Under the pieces are notes generated by a model. The model had not been told where the DNA came from. It saw only the letters and a list, made by a program, of their open reading frames with translations, and ran no database searches. From NCBI GenBank assembly GCA_041494805.1, contig JBGQBN010000002.1, forward strand, positions 1 through 64,000: a stretch of 64,000 nt of DNA, read 5' to 3'. This DNA is from JBGQBN01 sp041494805 (GTDB taxonomy: Bacteria > Acidobacteriota > Terriglobia > Terriglobales > Acidobacteriaceae). The translations under genes and the position numbers were made by a program. Below, in pieces: positions 42,927 to 51,440 of the stretch (positions are counted from its first letter, which is position 1; each line of letters begins with the position of its first letter).

Positions 42927-44049
42927 TCGTGCCCAGTTCGGGGCAAGAGCAAGTGAGCTATTGGCAGAACCACCGCCCTGGGCTTCCGTACGCGTCAATT
43001 GGCAACTCAAGGCGGTCTTGCCCATAGGGTTCGTGCTGTTGAGCGGGCTGTTCCTTTTCATCCTAGCTACGGTGTCGCTACGTGACCCCGAGCGCCACGT
43101 GGTGCTGATGGTGGCTGGGGCGGGAGCAGTCGCCATCTGCGCGGTTCTTATCGTCGTGCTGGCCTATCTGATACAACGTCCCATGGTCGAACTGCAGGAG
43201 AAAATCGCGCGGGTTGGTGAAGGCAATCTTAATGTTGCGGTTAGCTTCTCCCAGCGCAACGATGAGATCGGAGACCTGGGACGCAACTTCAACCGAATGG
43301 TGTACCAATTGCGCGAGAGCAGGGAAGAAATTGAGCGTCTGCATCGCACGCAGATGTCCCGCGCCGAACACCTTGCGACGCTGGGTGAGCTGGCCACCGG
43401 CCTGGCCCATGAGATTCGCAACCCGCTGGCCGGAATCGCGGGAGTTATCGAAATCATCGGCCGTGATCTGCCATCAACCAGCCCGGCTCGGGCCGTGGTC
43501 AAAGATGTTCGCCAGGAAATCGCGCAGATCAATCACATTTTGACCGACCTGCTGGAGACGGCGCGGCCGCATCCCCCGCAGATGCGTCGCAGCGACCTTA
43601 ACACGACCGTGGAACACGCGGTGATGCTGGTACGCCAGCAAGTGCTCTCAAAACCGATCAAGATCGAGCTACAGAAAGCGCCCAACCTCCCTGAAGTCGA
43701 GCATGACAGCGATCAGATTCACCAGGTACTTCTCAATCTGCTCTTAAACGCGGTCCAGGCCATGGAGCACGCGGGCACGGTGCAGGTTGAAATCTCTTCG
43801 CAAGGGGATAGCGCCAGTGTGACCGTCAGCGACACCGGGCGCGGTATTGCTCCCGAACATCTGCCTAGTATTTTCCGGCCGTTCTACACCACCAAGGGGA
43901 ATGGCACTGGCCTCGGGCTTTCTCTCGCTCGCCGCATCGTGGAAGAGCATCAGGGACGCATCGAAGTCAGCAGCGTCGTCGGGAAGGGAAGTAAATTTGT
44001 GGTGCTACTGCCATTTTGCCGGCCCGTCGCCAAGGTCGAAGCTTCCTAA
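42913..44049 (+). CDS. Membrane histidine kinase with HAMP, no sensor domain
   Basis: The product has 378 residues. Two closely spaced membrane helices (about 34-54 and 60-83) leave only a few periplasmic residues. A HAMP linker (about 84-140), HisKA dimerisation region with GLAHEIRNPLAG (phosphorylated His near residue 169) and an HATPase with DTGRGIAPEHL and GTGLGLSLARRIVEEH complete the kinase. With so small an external loop it may sense membrane or redox state through a partner. Its likely response regulator is encoded at 46106, beyond a convergent oxidase gene. Confidence 0.88.
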   Translation: MLMPDRAQFGARASELLAEPPPWASVRVNWQLKAVLPIGFVLLSGLFLFILATVSLRDPERHVVLMVAGAGAVAICAVLIVVLAYLIQRPMVELQEKIARVGEGNLNVAVSFSQRNDEIGDLGRNFNRMVYQLRESREEIERLHRTQMSRAEHLATLGELATGLAHEIRNPLAGIAGVIEIIGRDLPSTSPARAVVKDVRQEIAQINHILTDLLETARPHPPQMRRSDLNTTVEHAVMLVRQQVLSKPIKIELQKAPNLPEVEHDSDQIHQVLLNLLLNAVQAMEHAGTVQVEISSQGDSASVTVSDTGRGIAPEHLPSIFRPFYTTKGNGTGLGLSLARRIVEEHQGRIEVSSVVGKGSKFVVLLPFCRPVAKVEAS

Positions 44050-44083
44050 GAGACCCGTTCCCCCGGTCCGGCCCACGATCACA

Positions 44084-46003
44084 TCACCGCACCGTAACCG
44101 ACTGGGAGATTGTTATCTTAAGAAATGGCAAAGTCACCTGGAGCGTCAGTTCGCCCGGGTGCTCTGGCACGAATTCGAAGTCGTAGGTTTCACCGACGGT
44201 GACGAGCTGATTCGCCGGCCGGCTCGTCGCCTGAACTGCGGGCAAGGTCCACCCATCCTTGGCTACGGCCTGCCATAGCACCGGCTTGGCGCCGGCGAGG
44301 AGCGACACCGTCGCGTCGGAATCGTTGGTGCTGATGTTGATAAACCGCAGCCGATACTTGGTGCCGAGCTTCAGCACCATGGGAGGCGGCTGCGGAGTTC
44401 CGTTCAGGAGCAGAGGCGATTCCGATTCGTCCGGTTCGTCCGGGCCGGCACGACTGATGATGAAAGTCTTGTCCAAGTCGGGATCAAACTTCTGCCCGGG
44501 TTCCATGACGATCAGGGGACCATACAGTCCACTGGTGAGCTGGGCAACATCATGCCAGTGGGTGTGATAGATGAAGGTGCCGGCCCTGGGGGGAGTCATT
44601 CGGGCCAGAAATGTGCCGCCGGGCGGGATCTCTGGCATCACCTGCGGTGACCCGCCGCTCCAGCCGGGCACTCCGTCGTAGTAGCTTTCCAATTCGATGC
44701 CATGCCAATGAACAGCGGTAGCTTCCTGGAGTTGGTTGACGACCAGGATCTCAACGGGCTCACCGCGCGTCAGCACCAGCGGTGCGCCAGGAATGGGCGG
44801 AGGATCGGAGTTCTCCTTATCGCCGCCCTGCTGGATCAGATAGCCCATGCGGGAAGGAGAGGATCGGGTTGCAGGCTTTCCGCGTACGTAGAGGCGTAAC
44901 TGGCGCGGCGTTACTGCTGACTTGTTTGCTGGTTGGCTTTCCGCCGTCGAGGAGACGGTGATCCCGAGAATAAGCCCCCCCATACCCTGAGCATCATCCA
45001 TGCCGGTGTGAGCGGCAGAGTGGGCGCTGGGTTCCAGTGGATGGGAAGTCAGGCTCAGGTCCGGTGACATATGCCCCGTCATATGACAGTGGAATATCCA
45101 CCGGCCGACGCGCTGCGGCGTCCAGCTCAGTGCCATGGTTGCCCCCGAGGCCAGGTGCTGGGTCACCTCATTGAGGGCCTGCTCTGGCGGAAAGATCTGG
45201 TCACGTTCGCCGTCGCCCAGGCTATCCACGCGGTAGAAAAAACCGTGCAGGTGCATGGCGTGATCGCTGAAGGAAGGGTTCAGGACACGCCAGCGGGCTG
45301 TCTCCCCAATCCGGTAGGACAGGCGCTCGGTGTAGGGCCACGCTTTGCCGTTGATCGCTGCGACTTCTCGAAACGGCGGAGTGATGACCCCTCTCACCCA
45401 CAAAGTGATGATAAAAACGCGGTCGTCCGCGACGCTGCCAGGTGCGTCCACAATGAATCCGCCCACCAACTGGCTCTCGATCCCAAACGGCCCCTCACCC
45501 ATGGGAAGCTCGTCGACGATTGAGAGCTTTCCGATTTCCCGGGTCGAGTCTTTTGTGGTTCGGGCGTAGTAGTAGTAAGTTCCGGGGGACTTGGCCGTAA
45601 AATGCACCTCGACCGTTTCTCCTGCCGCGATGCGCAAGGGCTCCGGAGGGGTGTCGTGCGAGTCGAGTCCCCGCACAAAGACCGTGACTGGCAGTGAGTT
45701 GTGAAGGCTGGCATGAACCTCGGTGCCTTGGGGAATGCGGATGAGGGGACCGGGTATCTGTGGTGCTCGGCCTGGTTCGGCAAAAGCATACACGTGAATG
45801 CTGGGGCCTCCCTCCTGCTCCGGATACCAGGTCGCATCCACTAGCTCCAAGTGGAGACTCAATACACCCCGCTTCAGTTCGCCAGCGGCGACGCGATTGT
45901 CATTGGCGTGTGCAGCTGGAACAGCAGATGGGTTCGCTTCAGACGCACGAGCGCCTAATGCGAGAAAAGCAACCAACACGGTGGACAGGAGTCGACGCCT
46001 CAC
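44084..46003 (-). CDS. Secreted multicopper oxidase with permuted copper motifs
   Basis: The product has 639 residues with a signal peptide ending near ARASEA. There are four cupredoxin-like domains. Copper ligands appear in the order HxxHLH (248-253), HCHMTGH (305-311), HWHG (432-435) and HTHWH (480-484). In laccases and CueO the HWHG and HTH pairs come first and the HCH block last, so this is a permuted arrangement. The axial position after HCHMTGH is Leu. Domain 1 has lost the usual HxH residues. Probable substrates are metals or organics; no function is inferred beyond copper oxidase. Confidence 0.82.
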   Translation of the reverse strand: MRRRLLSTVLVAFLALGARASEANPSAVPAAHANDNRVAAGELKRGVLSLHLELVDATWYPEQEGGPSIHVYAFAEPGRAPQIPGPLIRIPQGTEVHASLHNSLPVTVFVRGLDSHDTPPEPLRIAAGETVEVHFTAKSPGTYYYYARTTKDSTREIGKLSIVDELPMGEGPFGIESQLVGGFIVDAPGSVADDRVFIITLWVRGVITPPFREVAAINGKAWPYTERLSYRIGETARWRVLNPSFSDHAMHLHGFFYRVDSLGDGERDQIFPPEQALNEVTQHLASGATMALSWTPQRVGRWIFHCHMTGHMSPDLSLTSHPLEPSAHSAAHTGMDDAQGMGGLILGITVSSTAESQPANKSAVTPRQLRLYVRGKPATRSSPSRMGYLIQQGGDKENSDPPPIPGAPLVLTRGEPVEILVVNQLQEATAVHWHGIELESYYDGVPGWSGGSPQVMPEIPPGGTFLARMTPPRAGTFIYHTHWHDVAQLTSGLYGPLIVMEPGQKFDPDLDKTFIISRAGPDEPDESESPLLLNGTPQPPPMVLKLGTKYRLRFINISTNDSDATVSLLAGAKPVLWQAVAKDGWTLPAVQATSRPANQLVTVGETYDFEFVPEHPGELTLQVTLPFLKITISQSVTVR

Positions 46004-46105
46004 AGGTCTGCCCTCACAAGCCGGGATCCCCGTCGGAGACTAACGCCGGGCCGGGGAGGTGTCAATCGGGTTTCTCCCCACCATTCCGTAGTAAGCTAAT
46101 TGTTA

Positions 46106-47542
46106 ATGCCTGCCGAGAAAATCCTGGTCGTTGACGACGAGCATTTGGTGCGTTGGTCCCTGCGCCAGAAGTGTGAGGAATGGGGCTACCAGGTGATCGA
46201 GGCCGAGGCCGGGGAACCCGCGTTAAAACTGGCGCAGCGTGAATCGCCCGATCTCGTCCTGCTCGACGTGCGCATGCCGGATCTCAGCGGGCTTGAGGTG
46301 CTCGATCAACTCAAGAAAAATGGCGATGCCCGCGCCGTCATCATGATCACCGCTGATCCTCAGCTTGACGATGTCAAAGCCGCACTCAAGCTCGGGGCTT
46401 ACGACTTCGTGGGCAAGCCGCTCGATTTCGATGAACTTCACGTGGCCATCAAAAATGCGCTCGAGACTACGAGCTTGCGCAGCGAAGTCCAGAGCCTGCG
46501 AGGTGAGGTGCGCCGGCGAACCGGTTATCACAACGTGGTGGGCGTCTCGCCCAAGATGACCGAGCTCATGAATTTCGTCCGCAAGGTGGCGGCCAGCGAG
46601 GCGACCACTATCCTGATTCAAGGCGAAAGCGGCACCGGTAAAGACCTAATCGCCAAGGCCATCCATTACGAAAGCTCGCGCCAGGAGAAACCCTTCGTAG
46701 CGATCAACTGTTCGGCCATCCCGGAGACGCTGATGGAAGCTGAGCTCTTTGGGCATGAAAAAGGCGCGTTCACCGATGCCAAGCAGATGAAGAAGGGTCT
46801 GTTCGAGGCCGCTGATGGCGGTTCGCTGTTCCTCGACGAGATCGGAGAACTGTCTCCGCTGCTGCAAGCCAAACTGCTGCGCGTGCTGGAAGATCAGGTT
46901 ATCCGCCGCGTGGGCGGTATCCGCGATATGCAGGTGGATGTGCGCGTGATCGCTGCTTCCAACCGCGATCTGGAGAAGGCGGTGCGTGAGGGCGAGTTTC
47001 GTCAGGACCTCTATTACCGATTGGCCATTATTGCGATCTTTATCGCGCCGCTGCGGGATCGAAAAGAAGACATCATGCCCTTGGTGGACTTCTTCATCGA
47101 GCGCTACAACCGCAAATTCAAGAAATCGGTTCGTGGCATTACCGATGAAACCCGACGCCTTCTTCTCGGTCATAACTGGCCCGGCAATGTTCGCGAACTC
47201 AAGAACACGATCGAGCGCGGCATGATCCTGGAAGACGAGCCCTTCTTGCGGCCGGTGTATCTGCCGTTTTCCGTAGGCGAATCGGGTGGCCGGACTCTGT
47301 TTGAACGAACGTCACCGGCTGATGGTGGACAGACCTTGCCTGACGGCCGCGCCCTGCCGCGACTTTATATCCCGGAAGGGGGAACCTCACTTGAAGAAGT
47401 GGAGCACGTCATGGTCGAGCTGGCCATGCGGCAAGCCGGCGATAACCAAACCCATGCCGCCAAGCTGCTGGATATCAGCCGCGACGCCCTGCGTTACAAG
47501 CTAAAGAAATTTGGGTTGATCCATGGAGATGAAGAAGGCTGA
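46106..47542 (+). CDS. NtrC-family response regulator with GAFTDA variant
   Basis: The product has 478 residues: a receiver domain (VVDDEHLVRWS, phosphorylated Asp in LLDVRMPD, Lys in FVGKPLD), an AAA+ domain with GESGTGKD and DEIGEL, and a Fis-type helix-turn-helix (NQTHAAKLLDISRDALRYKLKKFGL). The sigma-54 contact loop reads GAFTDA instead of GAFTGA, which may weaken or abolish sigma-54 activation. Start is the ATG at 46106. It is the probable partner of the kinase at 42913, with which it flanks the oxidase. Confidence 0.88.
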   Translation: MPAEKILVVDDEHLVRWSLRQKCEEWGYQVIEAEAGEPALKLAQRESPDLVLLDVRMPDLSGLEVLDQLKKNGDARAVIMITADPQLDDVKAALKLGAYDFVGKPLDFDELHVAIKNALETTSLRSEVQSLRGEVRRRTGYHNVVGVSPKMTELMNFVRKVAASEATTILIQGESGTGKDLIAKAIHYESSRQEKPFVAINCSAIPETLMEAELFGHEKGAFTDAKQMKKGLFEAADGGSLFLDEIGELSPLLQAKLLRVLEDQVIRRVGGIRDMQVDVRVIAASNRDLEKAVREGEFRQDLYYRLAIIAIFIAPLRDRKEDIMPLVDFFIERYNRKFKKSVRGITDETRRLLLGHNWPGNVRELKNTIERGMILEDEPFLRPVYLPFSVGESGGRTLFERTSPADGGQTLPDGRALPRLYIPEGGTSLEEVEHVMVELAMRQAGDNQTHAAKLLDISRDALRYKLKKFGLIHGDEEG

Positions 47543-47685
47543 CCGCATGGCTCTGCTGTGACGACTAGTGATTTGTGCGTGCAGTCTTCCAATCGGACGC
47601 CCGCAGCAGCTTTGGGTCTCGGATAAATTCGGTATAGCAGCCGACGAGGTTTGCCCTACCTTCCTCAGACTATTCGCAAGGTCTC

Positions 47686-49011
47686 TCAGGATCTGGTGCC
47701 GGCAAGCGCCGGTTCGGGCGTTTCGAGGTGAAACAGGCGCTGCACCGCAGTGGTCATCTGTTCCTGCTCCACCTTCTCTGGAAGTTCCTTGAGTTCACGG
47801 GCCAGGGATCCTGCAATTCGCTGGCTCATCCGGGACATGACTGCGGTTAACATTTCGTCCTGGTCCTTGGAGAAAGGCCCGCTCTCTTGCCGAAAGGAAT
47901 CCAGTTCTTGCCGGCAAATCTCATCCAGACGCTGGCGCAGTGCAACGATGGTGGGCACCACACGCTCCGCCATCAGCGTGCGACGAAAGCCTTGCGCCTC
48001 AGCCTGCAAAATCTTCTGTGCGTCAGCCGCGGCAGCCTCCCGCTCGCCGGTATTGTGGTTTACCACGTTTTCCAGATCGTCAAGGTCATACAGGAAAACA
48101 CCCTTGACCCCGCGCACTCCGGGGTCAATGTCGCGGGGCATCGCGATGTCCACGATCACCAGCGGTTGGTCCTGGCGGCCACGAACCATGAGCTCCGCTT
48201 CCTCGCGGCTGAGAATGGTGTGCGGGCAGGAAGTCGAACTGATGATGATGTCGGCCTCCGCCATGTGCTGCCAGCGCTCCTCAAACGGGATGGGAAGTCC
48301 ACCCAGCTTCGTGGCTAGCTCAGAGGCATGCTCGAAGGTGCGGTTGATCACCCGAACGGAGCTGGCTCCGTGGTTGAGCAACCCCCGGGCTGAGAGCTCG
48401 CCCATCTTCCCGGCGCCCAACAGGAGCACGTTCTTGTTGTCCAGCGTGCCGAAAATCTGGCGCGTGAGCTCCACTGCGGCATAAGGAATCGAAACCGCTG
48501 CGTTACCAATCGCCGTTTCATTGCGCACGCGCTTAGAGACCGCCAGCGCCTTCTGCATCACAGTATCGAGGAAGCGGCCGGTGGCCCCGACCTTCTGCGC
48601 CTGCTTCCATGCCTCTTTCACCTGGGAGACGATTTGAGGCTCGCCGATCACCATCGAGTCCAGGCTGGCCGCGACCCGGAAGATATGGAGGAGCGCCGCT
48701 TCATCGAGCAGGCGGTAGAAGTGCTTCCACTCGCACAGCTTGAGTCCATATTCGAGGCTCAGCAACCGAAACACGGAGTTGGCGGCCAGGGTGACATCGT
48801 TGGCCCACAGCAGGAATTCAGTGCGGTTACAGGTGGCTAGGACGACGACTTCTTCAATGCCTTCTGCCCTTGATAGGTGCACAAGAGCTTCGTAGCGCCG
48901 GCTTTCGCTTATCCAGAAATGCTCTCGCACGGCCACCGGGGCGGTGCGATAGTTTAAGCCAACCACCATGAGAGTTGGTTCCACGGCTTTGTCCCCCGCA
49001 GACTGCGCCAT
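47686..49011 (-). CDS. hemA: Glutamyl-tRNA reductase
   Basis: The product has 441 residues with the catalytic VVVLATCNRTEF (nucleophilic Cys in TCNR), the NADPH domain LLGAGKMGELSARGL, and the C-terminal dimerisation helices. It makes glutamate-1-semialdehyde, the first committed step to haem. The usual S before TCNRTE is A here. No other hem gene is in the window, so this is an isolated copy. Sitting among the cytochrome genes, it could boost haem supply for them; whether a second hemA exists elsewhere in the genome is unknown. Confidence 0.92.
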   Translation of the reverse strand: MAQSAGDKAVEPTLMVVGLNYRTAPVAVREHFWISESRRYEALVHLSRAEGIEEVVVLATCNRTEFLLWANDVTLAANSVFRLLSLEYGLKLCEWKHFYRLLDEAALLHIFRVAASLDSMVIGEPQIVSQVKEAWKQAQKVGATGRFLDTVMQKALAVSKRVRNETAIGNAAVSIPYAAVELTRQIFGTLDNKNVLLLGAGKMGELSARGLLNHGASSVRVINRTFEHASELATKLGGLPIPFEERWQHMAEADIIISSTSCPHTILSREEAELMVRGRQDQPLVIVDIAMPRDIDPGVRGVKGVFLYDLDDLENVVNHNTGEREAAAADAQKILQAEAQGFRRTLMAERVVPTIVALRQRLDEICRQELDSFRQESGPFSKDQDEMLTAVMSRMSQRIAGSLARELKELPEKVEQEQMTTAVQRLFHLETPEPALAGTRS

Positions 49012-49257
49012 ACAGAAGGCACCCAGCGTGCCAAAGGAGCCAGCCAGAAGAATGGCTGATCGGTCTTTATTTTCAAATGGTTAGGTGCTGGTTGAACGGC
49101 GGACGCGTGGAATGTGCGAGACGTGATTGCGAGATATCACCCTCGACTCGTGTGTTTTGACCCGTCGAGCCAGTCGGAAACGGCCGGCTTAGAGCGCAGT
49201 TCGTCGCCGGCGTCGGTTTCCATCAGGGATCATGCAAGCCACTCTTGAAGGGAGTAG

Positions 49258-49980
49258 CTAGTTTTGGCTTGCCATTCCGCGCAGTGCGGCCGCGTTGCGA
49301 ATCACCAGAGTGGAGCCTTTTGACTGCACGATCTGACGCTTCTTCATATCAGCAAACAGCCGGGTAACAGTCTCTCGCGAGGTCCCGATCATCTGCGCGA
49401 TCTCCTCATGAGTGAGTTTGAGCTTTAACCGTACTTCCGGTTTGGTGGAGTCTCCATTCTTGCTGCTCCATTCCAGAAGCAACCTCGCCAGCTTCTCCGC
49501 CGCCGAGTGTGACAGCCCCAGTGAGCGCACTTCATTGCAAGCGTTGTGATACTTCTCGCTTAACTGCTCCGCCACTTTGAAACAGACCTGCACGTCTTCC
49601 TTCAGGAACCGAAGAAAGTCCTCGCGCTTGACGAAGTTGACCAGGCAGGGATCGATCGTCTCGGCCGTCGCTTCGTAAGGTCTGCCCGAAACCGTGGCGC
49701 TCAAACCGAGCACTTCTCCCGGCTCGACAATCTTCACGATCACAGTCTTACCGTTAGCGGCGCTGATGGAGAGCTTCACGCTGCCTTTGCAGACGACAAA
49801 TATGCCGCGCGGCTCCTGTCCTTCTACAAAGAGCACGGCCCCCTCCGGATAGGCGGTCGTGTACTTGATATTTTGAAAAGACTGCAGCGAGGAAGGCGGC
49901 AGGTCGCAGAAGACGCGATCAGCGCGCAATTTGCATGTGAGACAGCTTTCTACTATTTCTATTCCGTATGGTGAGAGCAT
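49258..49980 (-). CDS. Crp/Fnr-family regulator, island copy 2, with FNR-like cysteines
   Basis: The product has 240 residues from the ATG at 49980. C13-x2-C16-x8-C25 at the N-terminus, with C112 in the sensor domain, resembles the four cysteines of FNR that hold an oxygen-sensitive [4Fe-4S] cluster (spacing differs). The recognition helix TSRETVTRLFADMKK has the R-E-x3-R residues of Crp rather than the E-x2-S-R of FNR, predicting TGTGA half-sites. A near-perfect site lies 133 bp upstream. It is a candidate redox regulator of the island. Confidence 0.9.
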   Translation of the reverse strand: MLSPYGIEIVESCLTCKLRADRVFCDLPPSSLQSFQNIKYTTAYPEGAVLFVEGQEPRGIFVVCKGSVKLSISAANGKTVIVKIVEPGEVLGLSATVSGRPYEATAETIDPCLVNFVKREDFLRFLKEDVQVCFKVAEQLSEKYHNACNEVRSLGLSHSAAEKLARLLLEWSSKNGDSTKPEVRLKLKLTHEEIAQMIGTSRETVTRLFADMKKRQIVQSKGSTLVIRNAAALRGMASQN

Positions 49981-50112
49981 GGACCACCTTCTCATAACAT
50001 CGTCGAGCCAGACTCCCTTGGCCCAGCCCTGTCAGCCAGATGAGCCGGTCTCGTCTGATATCAAGTGTCCGTATAGGCGGAACGATTGGCTGTGCTTAAC
50101 GACACATGTGAT

Positions 50113-50128
50113 TGTGATCTCCCTCACA
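50113..50128 (+). promoter_or_regulatory. Crp/Fnr site TGTGATCTCCCTCACA
   Basis: A perfect TGTGA-N6-TCACA palindrome lies 133-148 bp upstream of the second Crp/Fnr gene and about 465 bp upstream of the sigma-54 promoter. It fits the recognition helices of both island regulators, so autoregulation or control of the neighbours is likely. Confidence 0.72.
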
Positions 50129-50590
50129 TGCTGTCTTCCGTACTAACGCTGGTTTCAGCCGCGGTTTTCTCTTGCGCTTACGAGGGATGTCCGCACATCT
50201 TCACCTTAGATTCGTGACCGCCATCACACTCTGCTGAAGCGCCCGCGGAGCATGGTCACATTGGATTCTTCACGCGGTTGCCGGACGCCAAGCTGCAGAA
50301 GCAGTATTCGCAAGGGCGGGGAGGTTCGGCCGTTGCGTTCTTCAGCTTCTGCTGTTGCAACCTTCATCAGTGGCGCTGCTATCCGCTAAGCGACTCATTG
50401 CTAACGGCGTTCTCTTCCTCCGTTTCCATATGAAGCAACCACCAGGTTTTCCCTTGCTGCGATTCTCATCAGAGTTCCGTTGAAGAATTTCGCACAATGG
50501 CCCACGAGATGAAATGGCCCCTGGTCTATCCGCTTCAATTCACAGGCTGTTCGCCGGTGACCGCGCACTTGGTTCGAACTCACCCGCTTT

Positions 50591-50606
50591 TGGCACGGTG
50601 ATTGCC
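50591..50606 (+). promoter_or_regulatory. Sigma-54 promoter TGGCACGGTGATTGCC
   Basis: The sequence matches the -24/-12 consensus TGGCAC-N5-TTGC exactly, with GG and GC separated by ten bases. Transcription would start near 50617, some 43 bases before the H-protein-like start. Two NtrC-type regulators encoded nearby are candidate activators. Confidence 0.8.
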
Positions 50607-50659
50607 TTTACAGAAGTGGCGAGCGGCTCACAAGACGGGGCCCTCGGGCGAGGTGACTT

Positions 50660-51331
50660 ATGACAGTCCTACTGGTTCTCTTCACATTCGCGACCTTTCT
50701 CCTGATTGATCATTTCCGCACCCACCGCGCGGTGGTGCAACCGGCGTTGCAGGTTGCGGCACAGCAGGAACTTGCGCCACGTTTGCAGCCCGCTTTGGTC
50801 GGTGGCTTCGAGGTCCCCGAGAACCTGCGCTACCACCCGGGTCACACATGGGCGCTGAGCGAGAGCCCCGGCTTGGTGCGGGTCGGCATGGACGACTTTG
50901 CCTCCAAGCTGGTTGGTAAAGTGGAGAACATCGCGCTGCCACAACGCGGCCAGTGGATTCGCCAAGGCCAGAAGATGTGCACGGTTCATCGTGACGGCAG
51001 CGCAGTTGACATGGTCTCGCCAATCGAGGGTAGCGTGGCCGACATTAACGAAGCTGTCGTGCAGGATCCTAAGCTCGCGCTCCGCGACCCCTATGGCGAA
51101 GGCTGGCTGGTGACGGTGCAATCGCCCGACGCCAAGACCAACTTCCGCAATCTGTTGGGCGGCGCGCTGGCACGCTGGTGGACGGAGGAGTCGGCGAGCC
51201 GCCTGCAGCGCAGGATGCCGATGGCGCTGGGGGCGCTGGCACAGGATGGGGGAGTGGCTATGGAGGACCTCACGACACAGCTTCCAGACCAGGATTGGAT
51301 GCCGTTGGCGAAGGAATTCTTCCTGTCATAA
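50660..51331 (+). CDS. Membrane-anchored H-protein-like protein lacking the lipoyl lysine
   Basis: The product has 223 residues: an N-terminal membrane helix (about 2-17) followed by a GcvH-like hammerhead domain (ENLRYHPGHTWALSESPGLVRVGMDDFASKLVG, then VEDPYGEGW-like LRDPYGEGWLVTV). The lipoylated Lys of GcvH aligns with Gly113 (CTVHRDGSAV), so it cannot carry lipoate there. The role is probably structural or regulatory rather than glycine cleavage. It is driven by a sigma-54 promoter and faces the convergent NrfD/kinase operon. Confidence 0.8.
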   Translation: MTVLLVLFTFATFLLIDHFRTHRAVVQPALQVAAQQELAPRLQPALVGGFEVPENLRYHPGHTWALSESPGLVRVGMDDFASKLVGKVENIALPQRGQWIRQGQKMCTVHRDGSAVDMVSPIEGSVADINEAVVQDPKLALRDPYGEGWLVTVQSPDAKTNFRNLLGGALARWWTEESASRLQRRMPMALGALAQDGGVAMEDLTTQLPDQDWMPLAKEFFLS

Positions 51332-51440
51332 GTCGGACTCGCCGGCCTGCGGCGAAAGGGACTCGCCAATGGCCGCTGAAGCGCCGGCCGCCCGGATCCG
51401 ATGCCAAAACAGGCAGGACACCGGGCGGCCGGTGTGTTTC

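Larger units (their letters stand above)
49981..50659. promoter_or_regulatory. Intergenic control region between crp-like and H-protein-like genes
   Basis: This 680-bp gap holds the Crp/Fnr site at 50113 and the sigma-54 promoter at 50591. The ORF of 60 residues at 50401-50583 on the minus strand has no ribosome site or recognised domain. No other gene is apparent. Confidence 0.55.

Noticed and set aside
49120..49145. A further Crp/Fnr site near the end of the regulator gene
   Set aside because: GTGATTGCGAGATATCAC has a 10-base spacer, not 6.
50401..50583. A 60-residue ORF on the minus strand
   Set aside because: No ribosome site, no conserved pattern, and it covers the region before the sigma-54 promoter.
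50660..51331. Glycine cleavage H protein
   Set aside because: The lipoyl lysine is absent, a membrane anchor is present and no gcvT or gcvP is nearby.
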